Below, piece after piece: positions 42,537-50,932 of a stretch of 64,000 nt of DNA. The notes under the pieces are model-generated. The model did no database searches and had not been told where the DNA came from. It saw only the letters and a program-made list of their open reading frames with translations. The position numbers and the translations under genes were made by a program. The stretch's first letter is position 1; each line of letters starts with the position of its first letter. Location: NCBI GenBank assembly GCA_019779905.1, contig JABAKE010000016.1, forward strand, positions 1 to 64,000. The letters run 5' to 3'. This DNA comes from Modestobacter lapidis (lineage in GTDB: Bacteria; Actinomycetota; Actinomycetes; Mycobacteriales; Geodermatophilaceae).

Positions 42537-42573
42537 GCCGCGAGCTTGCGAGTGGTGAGGGGATCGAGGTCCT
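42537..42573 (-). terminator. AAGGACC-type hairpin between VWA gene 3 and xdhC
   Basis: The core GCCGCGAGCTTGCGAG starts at 42537. The VWA gene's TGA on the minus strand runs directly into AGGACC and this element. Because xdhC follows in the same direction, it may be an attenuator inside a longer transcription unit instead of a full stop. Confidence 0.55.
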
Positions 42574-43707
42574 TCAGGCATCCGTGATCACTTCCACCAG
42601 TTCCTCGAAGGCGGCCAGGCTGTGCCCGGCGACGAAGTGGTCGACCGCGGGCAGCGCGGCCTGCATGCCCCCGGTCAGCGGCTCGTAGCCCAGCCGGCCC
42701 TTGTGCGGGTTGACCCACACCACCGCGTGCGCCAGCCGCTGCAGCCGGGCCATCTGCTCGCCCAGCAGCTCGGTGCCGCCGCGCTCCCAGCCGTCGCTGC
42801 AGATCACCACGACGGCGCCGCGCGCGGTGCCGCGCTGCCCCCAGCGGTCCAGGAACGCCTTGAGCACCTCGCCGATCCGGGTGCCACCCGACCAGTCCGG
42901 GATCGCCGAGCCGCTGGCGGCCAGCGCCCGGTCCGGGTCGCGCAGCCGCAGCTCGCGGGTGACCCGGGTCAGCCGGGTGCCGATGGTGAACACCTCGGTG
43001 CTGGCCGGCCGGGCCCGGACGGCGGCGTGCGCGAACCGGAGCAGCGCGTCGGCGTAGGGGCTCATCGAGCCGGAGACGTCGACCAGCAGCACCACCCGGC
43101 GGGGCCGGGGCCGCGCCCGGTGGTACATCAGCCGGCCGACCTCGCCGCCGTCGCGCAGCGCCCGCCGCACGGTGCGGGCCGCGTGCACCGAGCCGTGCGG
43201 TCCGGGCCGGCGCCGGCGCGAGGGGCGCATCGGGACGGCGGGCACCAGCAGCGCGAACAGCCGGCGCAGCTGCTCGCGCTCGGCGACGGTCAGCTCGCCG
43301 ACGTCCCGGTGCCGCAGCACCTCCTCGCCGCTGGCCCTGGTGGCGAGATCGGCGGGCTCCCCACCGTCCTCGCCGCCCTCGGTGGTCTGCACCGGGGCGC
43401 TCTGCACCACCCGCTCCCGCTCGGGCCCGCTGCTCGTCCGCATTCGCGGCGCCTCGCCACCGAAGAAGGCGGCGAAGGCGGCGTCGTAGCGGTCGAGGTC
43501 GTCCGGGCCGCCGCACAGGGTGAGCCGGCCGGCCCAGTAGACGGCGGAGGGATCGAGGACGTCGAGGTGCGCGATCGCGGCGACCATCGCCTCGACCCGG
43601 TCGGGGGAGGCGGTGACCCCGGCGTGCCGGAGCGTCCGGGCGAAGCCCAGCACGGTGTCGACGACGTCCCGGGCGACCCCGGTCGCCGTCCCGTTTGCCT
43701 CAGCCAC
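42574..43707 (-). CDS. coxE: CoxE-like VWA protein, module 3
   Basis: The 377-residue protein follows the CoxE layout. An N-terminal helical region (LGFARTLRHAGVTASPDRVEA, in part) precedes a VWA domain with MIDAS DVSGSMSPY (D210, S212, S214) and a late WSGGTRIGEVLKAF and SDGWERGG. It starts at a GTG and overlaps the moxR3 stop by 8 bp. This is the closest of the three modules to the CoxD/CoxE pair of CO dehydrogenase clusters. Confidence 0.9.
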   Translation of the reverse strand: MAEANGTATGVARDVVDTVLGFARTLRHAGVTASPDRVEAMVAAIAHLDVLDPSAVYWAGRLTLCGGPDDLDRYDAAFAAFFGGEAPRMRTSSGPERERVVQSAPVQTTEGGEDGGEPADLATRASGEEVLRHRDVGELTVAEREQLRRLFALLVPAVPMRPSRRRRPGPHGSVHAARTVRRALRDGGEVGRLMYHRARPRPRRVVLLVDVSGSMSPYADALLRFAHAAVRARPASTEVFTIGTRLTRVTRELRLRDPDRALAASGSAIPDWSGGTRIGEVLKAFLDRWGQRGTARGAVVVICSDGWERGGTELLGEQMARLQRLAHAVVWVNPHKGRLGYEPLTGGMQAALPAVDHFVAGHSLAAFEELVEVITDA

Positions 43708-44635
43708 CGAACAGCGCCCCCCGGGCCAGGGAGTGCACCCGGTCGGTGTCCTCCCGGTACTTCAGCACGGCGCCCAGGGTGCGCGCGGCGGTGTCCGGGT
43801 CCAGCTCGCGGGCGCCGAGGGCGTGCAGGGCCGACGCCCAGTCCATCGCCTCGGCCACGCCCGGGGGCTTGAGCAGGTCCAGGCCGCGCAGCTGCGCCGT
43901 CGCGCGGGCCACCTGGCGGGCCAGCTCCTCGGTGACCTGCGGCAGCCGGCGGCGCAGGATGGCCACCTCGCGGTCGAAGTCGGGGTGCTCCAGCCAGTGG
44001 TAGAGGCAGCGGCGCTTGAGCGCGTCGTGCACCTCGCGGGTGCGGTTGGAGGTGAGGACGACCAGCGGCGGGGTCTCGGCGCGCACCGTGCCGAGCTCGG
44101 GGATGGAGATGGTGAAGTCGCTGAGCACCTCGAGCAGGAAGGCCTCGAACTCGTCGTCGGCCCGGTCGACCTCGTCGACCAGCAGCACCGCCGGCGAGTC
44201 CTCCAGCGCCTGCAGCAGCGGCCGGGCCAGCAGGAACCGGCGGTCGTAGAGCGACGCCTCCAGCGCGGCGGTGTCGGAGCCCTCGTGCGCGGCCTCGGCG
44301 GCGCGCAGGTGCAGCAGCTGCCGGCCGAAGTCCCAGTCGTAGAGCGCCTGGCTGGCCTCCAGACCCTCGTAGCACTGCAGCCGGTACAGCGGCCGCCCGG
44401 TGACCTCGGCGAGCGCCCGGGCCAGCGCGGTCTTGCCGACGCCGGCCTCACCCTCCAGGAACAGCGGCCGGTGCATGACCAGGGCCAGGTAGGCCGCCGT
44501 CGCCAGGCCCTCGTCGGGCAGGTACCCGGTGGCCTCCAGCGCGGCGGCGAGCGCGCCGGGATCGCCGGGGAGGTCGGGGCGGGGCGCGGTCTCGGTCGGC
44601 GCGGTCGTGGTGGGCTCGCTCACACGTGGCAGCAT
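43700..44635 (-). CDS. coxD: MoxR-family AAA ATPase (CoxD-like), module 3
   Basis: The 311-residue protein has Walker A GEAGVGKTA (62-70), Walker B VLLVDEVDRADDE, arginine-finger region TSNRTREVHDALKRRCLYHW, and YEGLEASQALYDWDF. These match CoxD. The sequence is quite different from modules 1 and 2, so it is not a recent copy. The ATG at 44635 is preferred; a GTG four codons later is the alternative. It starts the moxR-coxE-xdhC-MOSC series and is divergent from the aminopeptidase gene. Confidence 0.9.
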   Translation of the reverse strand: MLPRVSEPTTTAPTETAPRPDLPGDPGALAAALEATGYLPDEGLATAAYLALVMHRPLFLEGEAGVGKTALARALAEVTGRPLYRLQCYEGLEASQALYDWDFGRQLLHLRAAEAAHEGSDTAALEASLYDRRFLLARPLLQALEDSPAVLLVDEVDRADDEFEAFLLEVLSDFTISIPELGTVRAETPPLVVLTSNRTREVHDALKRRCLYHWLEHPDFDREVAILRRRLPQVTEELARQVARATAQLRGLDLLKPPGVAEAMDWASALHALGARELDPDTAARTLGAVLKYREDTDRVHSLARGALFGG

Positions 44636-44737
44636 CCCACCCGCTCGCGCCGCGTGTCGGCGGGCCGCCCGCGGGAACGGATCGTCGGCCCCCACCCGGG
44701 GACGGCGGCCCGGCGGCCCCGGGCCAGGATGACGGGC

Positions 44738-46036
44738 ATGCCGACCGGAGACGCCGCCCCGACCGACGAGCTCGCCCTCGGCGACGACCTGCGGGCCTTC
44801 GTCGACGCCTCCCCCTCCCCGTCGCACGCCGGGGCCGAGCTGGCCCGGCGGCTGACCGCGGCGGGTTTCACCGAGCTGGCCGAGGTCGACCGCTGGGAGC
44901 TGGCCCCGGGCGCCGAGCACTTCGTGGTGCGCCGCGGCGGCAGCGTGGTGGCGTTCCGGGTGGGCAGCGCTGCGCCGGCCGAGGCCGGCCTGCGGCTGGT
45001 CGGGGCGCACACCGACTCCCCCACCTTCAAGGTCCGGCCGAACAACGACGTGCGGCAGGCCGGCTACCGGCTGGTGGGCGTGGAGCCCTACGGCGGCGGC
45101 CTGTGGCACACCTGGCTGGACCGCGAGCTGACCGTGGCCGGCCGGCTGGCGCTGCGCGGCGGTGGCACGGCGCTCGTCCGGCTGCCCGGGGCGCCGCTGC
45201 GGCTGCCGTCGCTGGCCATCCACCTGGACCGCAGCGTGCGCGAGGGGCTGACCCTGGATCCGCAGCGGCACCTCGTTCCGGTGTGGGACGGCGGGCTGGG
45301 CACCGCACCGGGCCTGGCCGAGGCACTGGCGGACGCGGCCGGGGTGCCGGCGGGCGACGTCCTCGGTCACGACCTGGTGCTGGCCGACACCCAGCCCGCC
45401 GCCCGGGCCGGCGCGGACGGCACCTGGGTCGCCGCGCCCCGGCTGGACGACCTGGCCTGCTGCCACGCCGGGCTCACCGCGCTACTGACCGCCCCGCCGA
45501 CCACGCGCACCCAGCTGCTGGTCTGCAACGACCACGAGGAGGTGGGCAGCGGCTCGATGGAGGGGGCGCGCGGCAGCTTCCTGGCCGACGTGGTCGCCCG
45601 GCTGGTCGCCGCCACCGGCGACGGCGACGCCCAGGCCGTGCACCGCGCCGTGGCCCGGTCGGTGCTGGTGTCGGCGGACATGGCGCACGCTGTCCACCCG
45701 ACCCGGTCCGACCGGCACGAGCCCGAGCACGCCCCGCGGCTGGGCGGCGGGCCGGTGCTGAAGGTGAACGCCAACCAGGCCTACGCGACCGACGCGGCCG
45801 GCGGCGGCTGGTTCGCCGAGCGGTGCGCCGAGGCCGGCGTGCCGGTGCAGCGCTTCGTGAGCCGCGCCGACCTGCCCTGCGGCAGCACCATCGGGCCGCT
45901 GACCGCGACCCGGCTGGGCATCCCGACCGTCGACGTCGGCGGGCCCATGCTGGCGATGCACTCGTGCCGGGAGCTCGCCTCGGCGCTCGACGTCCCGCTG
46001 ATGGTCGGCGCGCTCACCGCCTGCTTCCTGGACTGA
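44738..46036 (+). CDS. M18 family aminopeptidase
   Basis: The 432-residue metallopeptidase is of the aspartyl aminopeptidase type. Zinc-binding and catalytic segments are VGAHTDSPTFKVRP, RLDDLACCHAGL, CNDHEEVGSGSMEGA, SADMAHAVHP and GPMLAMHSCREL. These fit the family's paired-zinc site. It forms large cytosolic oligomers that trim acidic N-terminal residues. An in-frame ATG nine bases upstream (44729) is an equally possible start. Confidence 0.93.
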   Translation: MPTGDAAPTDELALGDDLRAFVDASPSPSHAGAELARRLTAAGFTELAEVDRWELAPGAEHFVVRRGGSVVAFRVGSAAPAEAGLRLVGAHTDSPTFKVRPNNDVRQAGYRLVGVEPYGGGLWHTWLDRELTVAGRLALRGGGTALVRLPGAPLRLPSLAIHLDRSVREGLTLDPQRHLVPVWDGGLGTAPGLAEALADAAGVPAGDVLGHDLVLADTQPAARAGADGTWVAAPRLDDLACCHAGLTALLTAPPTTRTQLLVCNDHEEVGSGSMEGARGSFLADVVARLVAATGDGDAQAVHRAVARSVLVSADMAHAVHPTRSDRHEPEHAPRLGGGPVLKVNANQAYATDAAGGGWFAERCAEAGVPVQRFVSRADLPCGSTIGPLTATRLGIPTVDVGGPMLAMHSCRELASALDVPLMVGALTACFLD

Positions 46037-46057
46037 GCGGTCCGGGCGCACCGAGAC

Positions 46058-46309
46058 CTACATCGGCGGCGTCAGCATGAGCATCCGGCTGATCGTCCGG
46101 GCCCACGCCGCCTGAACCGGAAGCGGCCGGTCGGCGACGAGGTCCCGGAGGCCGGGAAGGAAGCCGCGCAGCTCGCCCACGATGTCCTCGAAGGCCACGC
46201 GGAACACCAGGTCCTGGATCTGCCCGACTTCCAGGCCCGCGTCGATCAGGGGCTGGATGACCCACTGGGCTTGATCACGCCCGAGCAACTCCACGACCGG
46301 CATTCGCAT
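46058..46309 (-). CDS. Small hypothetical protein
   Basis: This is an 83-residue frame with natural-looking composition (VIQPLIDAGLEVGQIQDLVFRVAFED) and no recognisable motif. The ATG at 46307-46309 is a possible start, while a longer frame to 46399 is less protein-like. It converges on the aminopeptidase gene and is divergent from the MORN-like frame. It might be helical and cytosolic, but the function is unknown. Confidence 0.45.
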   Translation of the reverse strand: MRMPVVELLGRDQAQWVIQPLIDAGLEVGQIQDLVFRVAFEDIVGELRGFLPGLRDLVADRPLPVQAAWARTISRMLMLTPPM

Positions 46310-46352
46310 CGAGTGACGATTCCGGATGCAGGGCCGCCGTACGCTCCGGGCA

Positions 46353-46643
46353 ATGCCGGCAGCCGCCCAGCACGGAGTCCGCTGCCGGACAGAGTTCACC
46401 GACGGGTTCCACGTGGAACGTCACCGCGACGGCTCGATCCGTGTCCGCGGCCGGGTCGTCGATGGTCGGCCGGACGGCTACCGGGAGTGGTTCCGGCTCG
46501 ACGGCACCGTGCTTCGGTCGGGCTCGTACGCCGCGTCACCGAGCCTTCGCGCCGCCGGAATCGCTCAGGTGACTGACTGTGCGGTCCTCACACGGGGCGC
46601 AGCGCCGGATCCCATGCGTCGGCCAACTCCCCGCCCGTGGTGA
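46353..46643 (+). CDS. MORN-like (YwqK-type) small protein, apparently truncated
   Basis: The centre of the frame (GSIRVRGRVVDGRPDGYREW, then FRLDGTVLRSG) resembles the repeated MORN-like unit of small proteins annotated as YwqK-type antitoxins. After RSG the family normally continues with a second unit containing QVGEWTTYD. Here the sequence turns into unrelated residues and runs 56 bp antisense into the isochorismatase gene. The functional gene has probably lost its C-terminal half. The start at 46353 is tentative. Confidence 0.4.
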   Translation: MPAAAQHGVRCRTEFTDGFHVERHRDGSIRVRGRVVDGRPDGYREWFRLDGTVLRSGSYAASPSLRAAGIAQVTDCAVLTRGAAPDPMRRPTPRPW

Positions 46644-47229
46644 CGGCCCCGAAGTGCCGGTTCACGGTCTGAACCGTGGCAGCGTGGCCTTCCTCGTGGT
46701 AGCTGGCACAGCAGTCCTTCACCAGGGTGACGTGGTAGTCGTGAAACAGCCCGTCCCGGAGGGTGGAGTCCACGCACACGTCGGTGGCCACGCCGGTGAG
46801 CAGCAGCGAGGTGATGCCCGCGGTTCGCAGCAGCGTGTCCAGGTCCGTGCCGGTGAACGCCGAGTACCGGTGCTTGACGACCACCGGCTCGCCGGGCGCC
46901 GGGGCGACCCGGTAGAACTCCGCCCCCCACGACCCGGGGCGGCAGGTGGACGTCCGCGCCGCTACCGGCTCGCCGTCGACCACCCGGCGGGAGAGCCAGA
47001 CCGGGCTGTCGGTCGTCTCGTCGTGCATGGTCTGCACGAAGACGACCAAGACGCCTGCACCCCTCGCCGACTCCAGCAGGCGCTCCAGGCGCGGCACCAT
47101 GTCCACCGCGAGGGACGTGTCCCTGCCTGCTGTCCCGCAGACGCCGGCCGGGTCGCAGAAGTCGTTCTGAACGTCCACGACGATCAACGCGGCGGTTCCG
47201 GGTGCGTTGCGGAAGGTGGTGCCGACCAT
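46588..47229 (-). CDS. Isochorismatase-family cysteine hydrolase
   Basis: The 213-residue hydrolase has the Asp-Lys-Cys triad of the family: Asp in LIVVDVQNDF, Lys in VVKHRYSAF and Cys in GVATDVCVDSTLRDG. The cis-peptide before VATDVC is typical. Members hydrolyse amides such as nicotinamide, N-carbamoylsarcosine or ureidoacrylate. The pocket residues here do not let me choose. The gene is divergent from the azoR remnant and has no operon partner. Confidence 0.88.
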   Translation of the reverse strand: MVGTTFRNAPGTAALIVVDVQNDFCDPAGVCGTAGRDTSLAVDMVPRLERLLESARGAGVLVVFVQTMHDETTDSPVWLSRRVVDGEPVAARTSTCRPGSWGAEFYRVAPAPGEPVVVKHRYSAFTGTDLDTLLRTAGITSLLLTGVATDVCVDSTLRDGLFHDYHVTLVKDCCASYHEEGHAATVQTVNRHFGAVTTGGELADAWDPALRPV

Positions 47230-47397
47230 GTGGTCCTCTCAGACGGCATCGTGGCGCCGAACCGGCGGGGTGCCCGGCGAGATCGAACGGCCCTCGACCC
47301 ACCCTAGCCAGAGGCCTGACCATTGCGTCGATGAGGCTGTCCCGGGCCCACCGGGAACATGCGTTGGCTGTCCCCACTCAACGCCCCGGGAGGACCG

Positions 47398-47888
47398 ATG
47401 CCCCACCTGCTGCACCTCGGCTCGCCCGCCGATCCGCGCACCTCAGCCCCCGGGCGGTGACCGCGGCGTTCGTCGAGACCTGGCGCGCCCGGGGCGCCGA
47501 ATTCACCGTGACGTCGCGGAACCTGCAGGCCGACCCGCCGCCGCACCTCCCCGACGCCCTGCTGCACTGGGCCCCGGAGCTGCGCACGGCCGGTGAGGTC
47601 GCCGACCCGACCGCCGAGGCCCGCCAGCAGGGCTACCTCGACGAGCTGCTCGCCGCCGACGCGCTGCTCATCGGCGCCCCGATGTACAACTGGTCGCTCC
47701 CCTCGACGCTCAAGGCCTGGGTGGACCACGTCCACGTGCTCGGGACGACGGTGCCCTTCGGTCCGGGCACTCCCCCGCCGGCCGGCCGGCCGGGTGTCGT
47801 CACTGGCCGAGCGCCGTGCCCAGGCCACGCGGACGCTGCCGCGGCCCGGGTCCGCGCCGGCGAGCCGGCCGGCTCGCCGGGGGACTGA
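47398..47888 (+). pseudogene. Broken FMN-dependent azoreductase (AzoR-like)
   Basis: An ATG at 47398 with GGGAGG upstream opens MPHLLHLGSPADPRTS, the start of an AzoR-like protein, but this frame stops after 20 codons. The rest of the N-terminal half continues in another frame from about 47449 (AVTAAFVETWRARG, LLAADALLIGAPMYNWSLPSTLKAWVDH), so a frameshift lies in the C-run around 47447-47456. After PAGRPGVV the family sequence is lost, and the C-terminal ~90 residues with the dimer contacts are missing. Both defects indicate an inactive gene. Confidence 0.75.
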
Positions 47889-47967
47889 TCCCGCTCGTCG
47901 GGCATCGTCCGCACACCAGCCAGACCGTGGACACCGCCGCGTCACCCGGGGCTCCGACCCTGGCGGC

Positions 47968-48606
47968 ATGACCGTCGTCCCCCTCGTCCCCGTCCGGTCG
48001 GCCGGCGCCGCCCGGCACCGGCCGACCGTGGACGCCGCCACCCGGCGCCGGCGCCGGCTGCGGTTGGCCGCGGTCCTGGCCGGTGCGGCCCTGCGGTCGC
48101 TGCGTGCGCCGGTCTGCGGTACCCGCGGCCGCCGGCGGCTGGTGGTCTGCGGTGCCGCCCGCGCGCTGACCGCCCTCGGCGTGCGGGTCGACGTGCGCGC
48201 CGCGCCGGCCGCCTGGCCGCGGACCGGGCCGGGGTACCTGGTCGTCGTCGCCGACCGGGTGGGCTGGCTCGACGGGCTCGCCCTGCTGACCGCCGTCCCC
48301 GGCCTGCCGGTGGCCACGCCGGAGGTCGCCGGGTGGCCGGGGCTGGGGCGGCTGGTCCGGCGGTCGGGCGTCGCCGTCCTGGACCCCGCCGGCCGGTGCG
48401 TCCTCCCGGCGGCGGCCCACGACCCGGCAGCCGCGATCTGCCCGGTCGAGCTCCGCCACGCCCACGGCGCACCGGCGGCGGGCCGGCTGACGTGGCGGGG
48501 CCTCGCCGAGGTGGTCGCCGCCCGCGACGTGGTCGTGACGGTGCACCTGCTGGCCCCGCTCGACCGGGCACCGGCCGGGCAGCTCGCCCGCGACGTCCGG
48601 GGCTGA
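47968..48606 (+). CDS. PlsC-like acyltransferase homologue lacking the catalytic histidine
   Basis: The 212-residue protein follows the PlsC layout: a basic N-terminus, a hydrophobic helix near 31-45, ALGVRVDVR, a catalytic-loop equivalent, EVAGWPGLGRLVRRSGVAVLD, and a phosphate-binding-like C-terminus. The HX4D motif (normally NHxSWLD) reads ADRVGWLD at 95-102, so the essential His is Arg97. It is therefore probably inactive as an acyltransferase, or repurposed for binding. The reading frame is otherwise intact and compositionally normal. Confidence 0.62.
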   Translation: MTVVPLVPVRSAGAARHRPTVDAATRRRRRLRLAAVLAGAALRSLRAPVCGTRGRRRLVVCGAARALTALGVRVDVRAAPAAWPRTGPGYLVVVADRVGWLDGLALLTAVPGLPVATPEVAGWPGLGRLVRRSGVAVLDPAGRCVLPAAAHDPAAAICPVELRHAHGAPAAGRLTWRGLAEVVAARDVVVTVHLLAPLDRAPAGQLARDVRG

Positions 48607-48694
48607 GGGCCACCCGCCCCGCGGCCGACCGGCGGCGCGCGCCGTCCGGGCGCAGGATCGAGGCTCCGCACTCGCCCGCCCACCCGGAGACGAC

Positions 48695-49690
48695 GTGACC
48701 GACCCGCTGCGCGACCGTGCCCAGGACGACACCAGCTCCACGGTGGTGGACCTGAGCCGGTGGCGGCTCAACGCGCTGCCCGACACCGGCTCCGACGAGG
48801 ACTGGGACGACGACCGCGAGCTCTTCGACCCCGACGGCCACCGGGTCGACACCTGGCGCGAGGGCTATCCGTACAGCGAGCGGATGGAGCGCCGCGAGTA
48901 CGAGGTCGAGAAGCGCCGGCTGCAGATCGAGCTGCTCAAACTGCAGGGCTGGGTGAAGGAGTCCGGCCAGAAGCTGGTGCTGGTCTGCGAGGGGCGCGAC
49001 GCGGCCGGCAAGGGCGGCACCATCAAGCGGTTCACCGAGCACCTCAACCCGCGGGGTGCCCGCGTGGTGGCGCTGGACAAGCCCTCGGAGCGCGAGCAGA
49101 CCCAGTGGTACTTCCAGCGGTACGTGCAGCACCTCCCGGCCGCCGGGGAGATCGTGATGTTCGACCGGTCCTGGTACAACCGGGCCGGCGTCGAGCGGGT
49201 CATGTGCTACTGCACCGCCGACCAGTACCTCGAGTTCATGCAGCAGGCGCCCGAACTGGAGAAGATGTTCGTGAGCAGCGGCATCCACCTGGTGAAGTTC
49301 TGGTTCTCGGTCACCCGCGGTGAGCAGCGCAGCCGCTTCATCGTGCGGCAGATCGACCCGGTGCGGCAGTGGAAGCTCTCGCCCACCGACCTGGCCTCGC
49401 TCGACAAGTGGGATGCCTACACCGAGGCCAAGGAGGCGATGTTCCTGCACACCGACACCGAGCACGCCCCGTGGACGGTGATCAAGAGCAACGACAAGAA
49501 GCGCGCCCGGCTGGAGGCCATGCGGCACGTGCTGTCCAGGTTCGCCTACACCGACCGCGACGACGACGCCGTGGGCACCCCCGACCCGCTGATCGTCGGC
49601 TCCGCCGCCGACGTCCTGGAGGAGGAGGCCGGCGCCCCGGTGATGCCGCACCCCGGAGACCGGCTGCCGATCGGGGACCGCCGCGCCTGA
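48695..49690 (+). CDS. ppk2: Polyphosphate kinase 2
   Basis: The 331-residue protein has the PPK2 core: Walker A GRDAAGKGGTIKRF, lid-region DKPSEREQTQWYFQRY, Walker B FDRSWYNRAGVERVM, and KFWFSVTRGEQRSRF, RQWKLSPTDL and DAYTEAKEAMF. It is a single-domain class I enzyme that phosphorylates nucleoside diphosphates from polyphosphate. It starts at a GTG preceded by GGAGA. An acidic N-terminal extension (~55 residues) precedes the core, and there is an unusual C-terminal tail. The gene stands alone. Confidence 0.94.
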   Translation: MTDPLRDRAQDDTSSTVVDLSRWRLNALPDTGSDEDWDDDRELFDPDGHRVDTWREGYPYSERMERREYEVEKRRLQIELLKLQGWVKESGQKLVLVCEGRDAAGKGGTIKRFTEHLNPRGARVVALDKPSEREQTQWYFQRYVQHLPAAGEIVMFDRSWYNRAGVERVMCYCTADQYLEFMQQAPELEKMFVSSGIHLVKFWFSVTRGEQRSRFIVRQIDPVRQWKLSPTDLASLDKWDAYTEAKEAMFLHTDTEHAPWTVIKSNDKKRARLEAMRHVLSRFAYTDRDDDAVGTPDPLIVGSAADVLEEEAGAPVMPHPGDRLPIGDRRA

Positions 49691-49767
49691 CCGTCCCCGG
49701 TCTGCTGGGATGGTGACGACGACACCCCGCGGGGACGTCGCTCCCCCGCTCCCACGGAAGGACCCCG

Positions 49768-50811
49768 GTGCCCACACCGCTCCCCATGCTCCCCACCTCG
49801 GTCGTCGGCAGCCTGCCGCAGCCCGACTGGCTCATCGACCGGGAGAAGCTCGCGCACCGGTTTCCGCCCCGGGTCCGGGCCCGCGAGCTGTGGCGGGTGG
49901 CGCCGGACCTCCTCGCCGAGGCCCAGGACGACGCGACGCTGGTGGCGATCCGCTCCCAGGAGGAGGCCGGGCTGGACATCCTCACCGACGGCGAGATCCG
50001 CCGGGAGTCCTACTCCAACCACTTCGCCACCGCGCTGGACGGCATCGACATCGACCACCCGGGCTCGGTGACCAACCGGTCCGGGCTGGAGATCCCGGTG
50101 CCGCGGGTGGTCGGGGCGCTGGCCCGGCCGGCCCCCATCCAGGTCGAGGACGTGCGGTTCCTCCGGGCGCACACCGACCGGACCATCAAGATCACCGTGC
50201 CAGGGCCGTTCACCATGACCCAGCAGTCCCAGGACGAGCACTACGGCGGCGACCGCGCCCTGGCGCTCGCCTACGCCGACATCGTCCGGGCGGAGATCGC
50301 CGACCTCTTCGCGGCCGGCGCCGACATCGTGCAGATCGACGAGCCGTGGCTGCAGGCCCGGCCGGAGATCGCCCGCCAGTACGGCGCCGAGGCGGTGACC
50401 CGGGCGGTCGAGGGCGCCGCCGGGCCGGTGCACCTGCACCTGTGCTTCGGCTACGCGGCGATGGTGGCCGAGCGCCCGGAGGGCTACTCGTTCCTGCCCG
50501 AGCTGGCCGACACCCCGGTGCACACCGTGTCGGTGGAGACCGCCCAGTCGCACCTTGACCCGGCGACGCTGCGGCCGCTGCTGGGCAAGGGCATCGCGCT
50601 GGGCGTGCTGGACCTCTCCACCCCGGAGGTGGAGACCCCCGCGGTGGTCGCCGACCGGGTCCGCCGCGCGCTGGACCACGTGGACGTGGACCAGCTCGTG
50701 CTCTCCAGCGACTGCGGCCTCAAGTACCTGCCCCGGGCCGCGGCGGCGGGCAAGATGCGCTCCCTCGCCACCGCCGCGGCCACCCTGCGGGCGGAGCTGG
50801 GCCTGGCCTGA
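49768..50811 (+). CDS. Cobalamin-independent methionine synthase family protein
   Basis: The 347-residue protein corresponds to the C-terminal catalytic half of MetE and to archaeal-type core enzymes. It has VVGSLPQPDWL at the start, TDGEIRRESYSNHF, TVPGPFTMT, QIDEPWLQARPE, zinc-ligand candidates HLHLCFG, and SSDCGLKYLPR at the end. The folate-binding N-terminal half of MetE is absent, so the methyl donor is uncertain. It starts at a GTG after GGAAGG. A strong terminator follows. Confidence 0.9.
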   Translation: MPTPLPMLPTSVVGSLPQPDWLIDREKLAHRFPPRVRARELWRVAPDLLAEAQDDATLVAIRSQEEAGLDILTDGEIRRESYSNHFATALDGIDIDHPGSVTNRSGLEIPVPRVVGALARPAPIQVEDVRFLRAHTDRTIKITVPGPFTMTQQSQDEHYGGDRALALAYADIVRAEIADLFAAGADIVQIDEPWLQARPEIARQYGAEAVTRAVEGAAGPVHLHLCFGYAAMVAERPEGYSFLPELADTPVHTVSVETAQSHLDPATLRPLLGKGIALGVLDLSTPEVETPAVVADRVRRALDHVDVDQLVLSSDCGLKYLPRAAAAGKMRSLATAAATLRAELGLA

Positions 50812-50829
50812 GCCGCCCGCCCCGGACAG

Positions 50830-50867
50830 CACAGCGCCCGCCCCGGTAGGTCGGGGCGGGCGCTGTG
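50830..50867 (+). terminator. 15-bp terminator hairpin after the MetE-like gene
   Basis: CACAGCGCCCGCCCC (50830-50844) and GGGGCGGGCGCTGTG (50853-50867) form a perfect 15-bp stem with an 8-nt loop, 18 bp after the stop. It is the most stable simple hairpin seen in the window. Confidence 0.85.
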
Positions 50868-50876
50868 GGGCTCAGG

Positions 50877-50924
50877 CCCCGTCCAGGACACCGCCGCGAG
50901 CTCGCGAGCGGTGGGAGGACGGGG
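50877..50924 (-). terminator. AAGGACC-type hairpin after the PRC-barrel gene
   Basis: The outer stem is CCCCGTCC (50877-50884) with GGACGGGG (50917-50924). The inner core, ACCGCCGCGAG and CTCGCGAGCGGT, is built on the palindrome GCGAGCTCGC. On the minus strand the stop is followed by GGAAGGACCCCC. It closes the convergent pair with the MetE-like gene. Confidence 0.68.
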
Positions 50925-50932
50925 GTCCTTCC

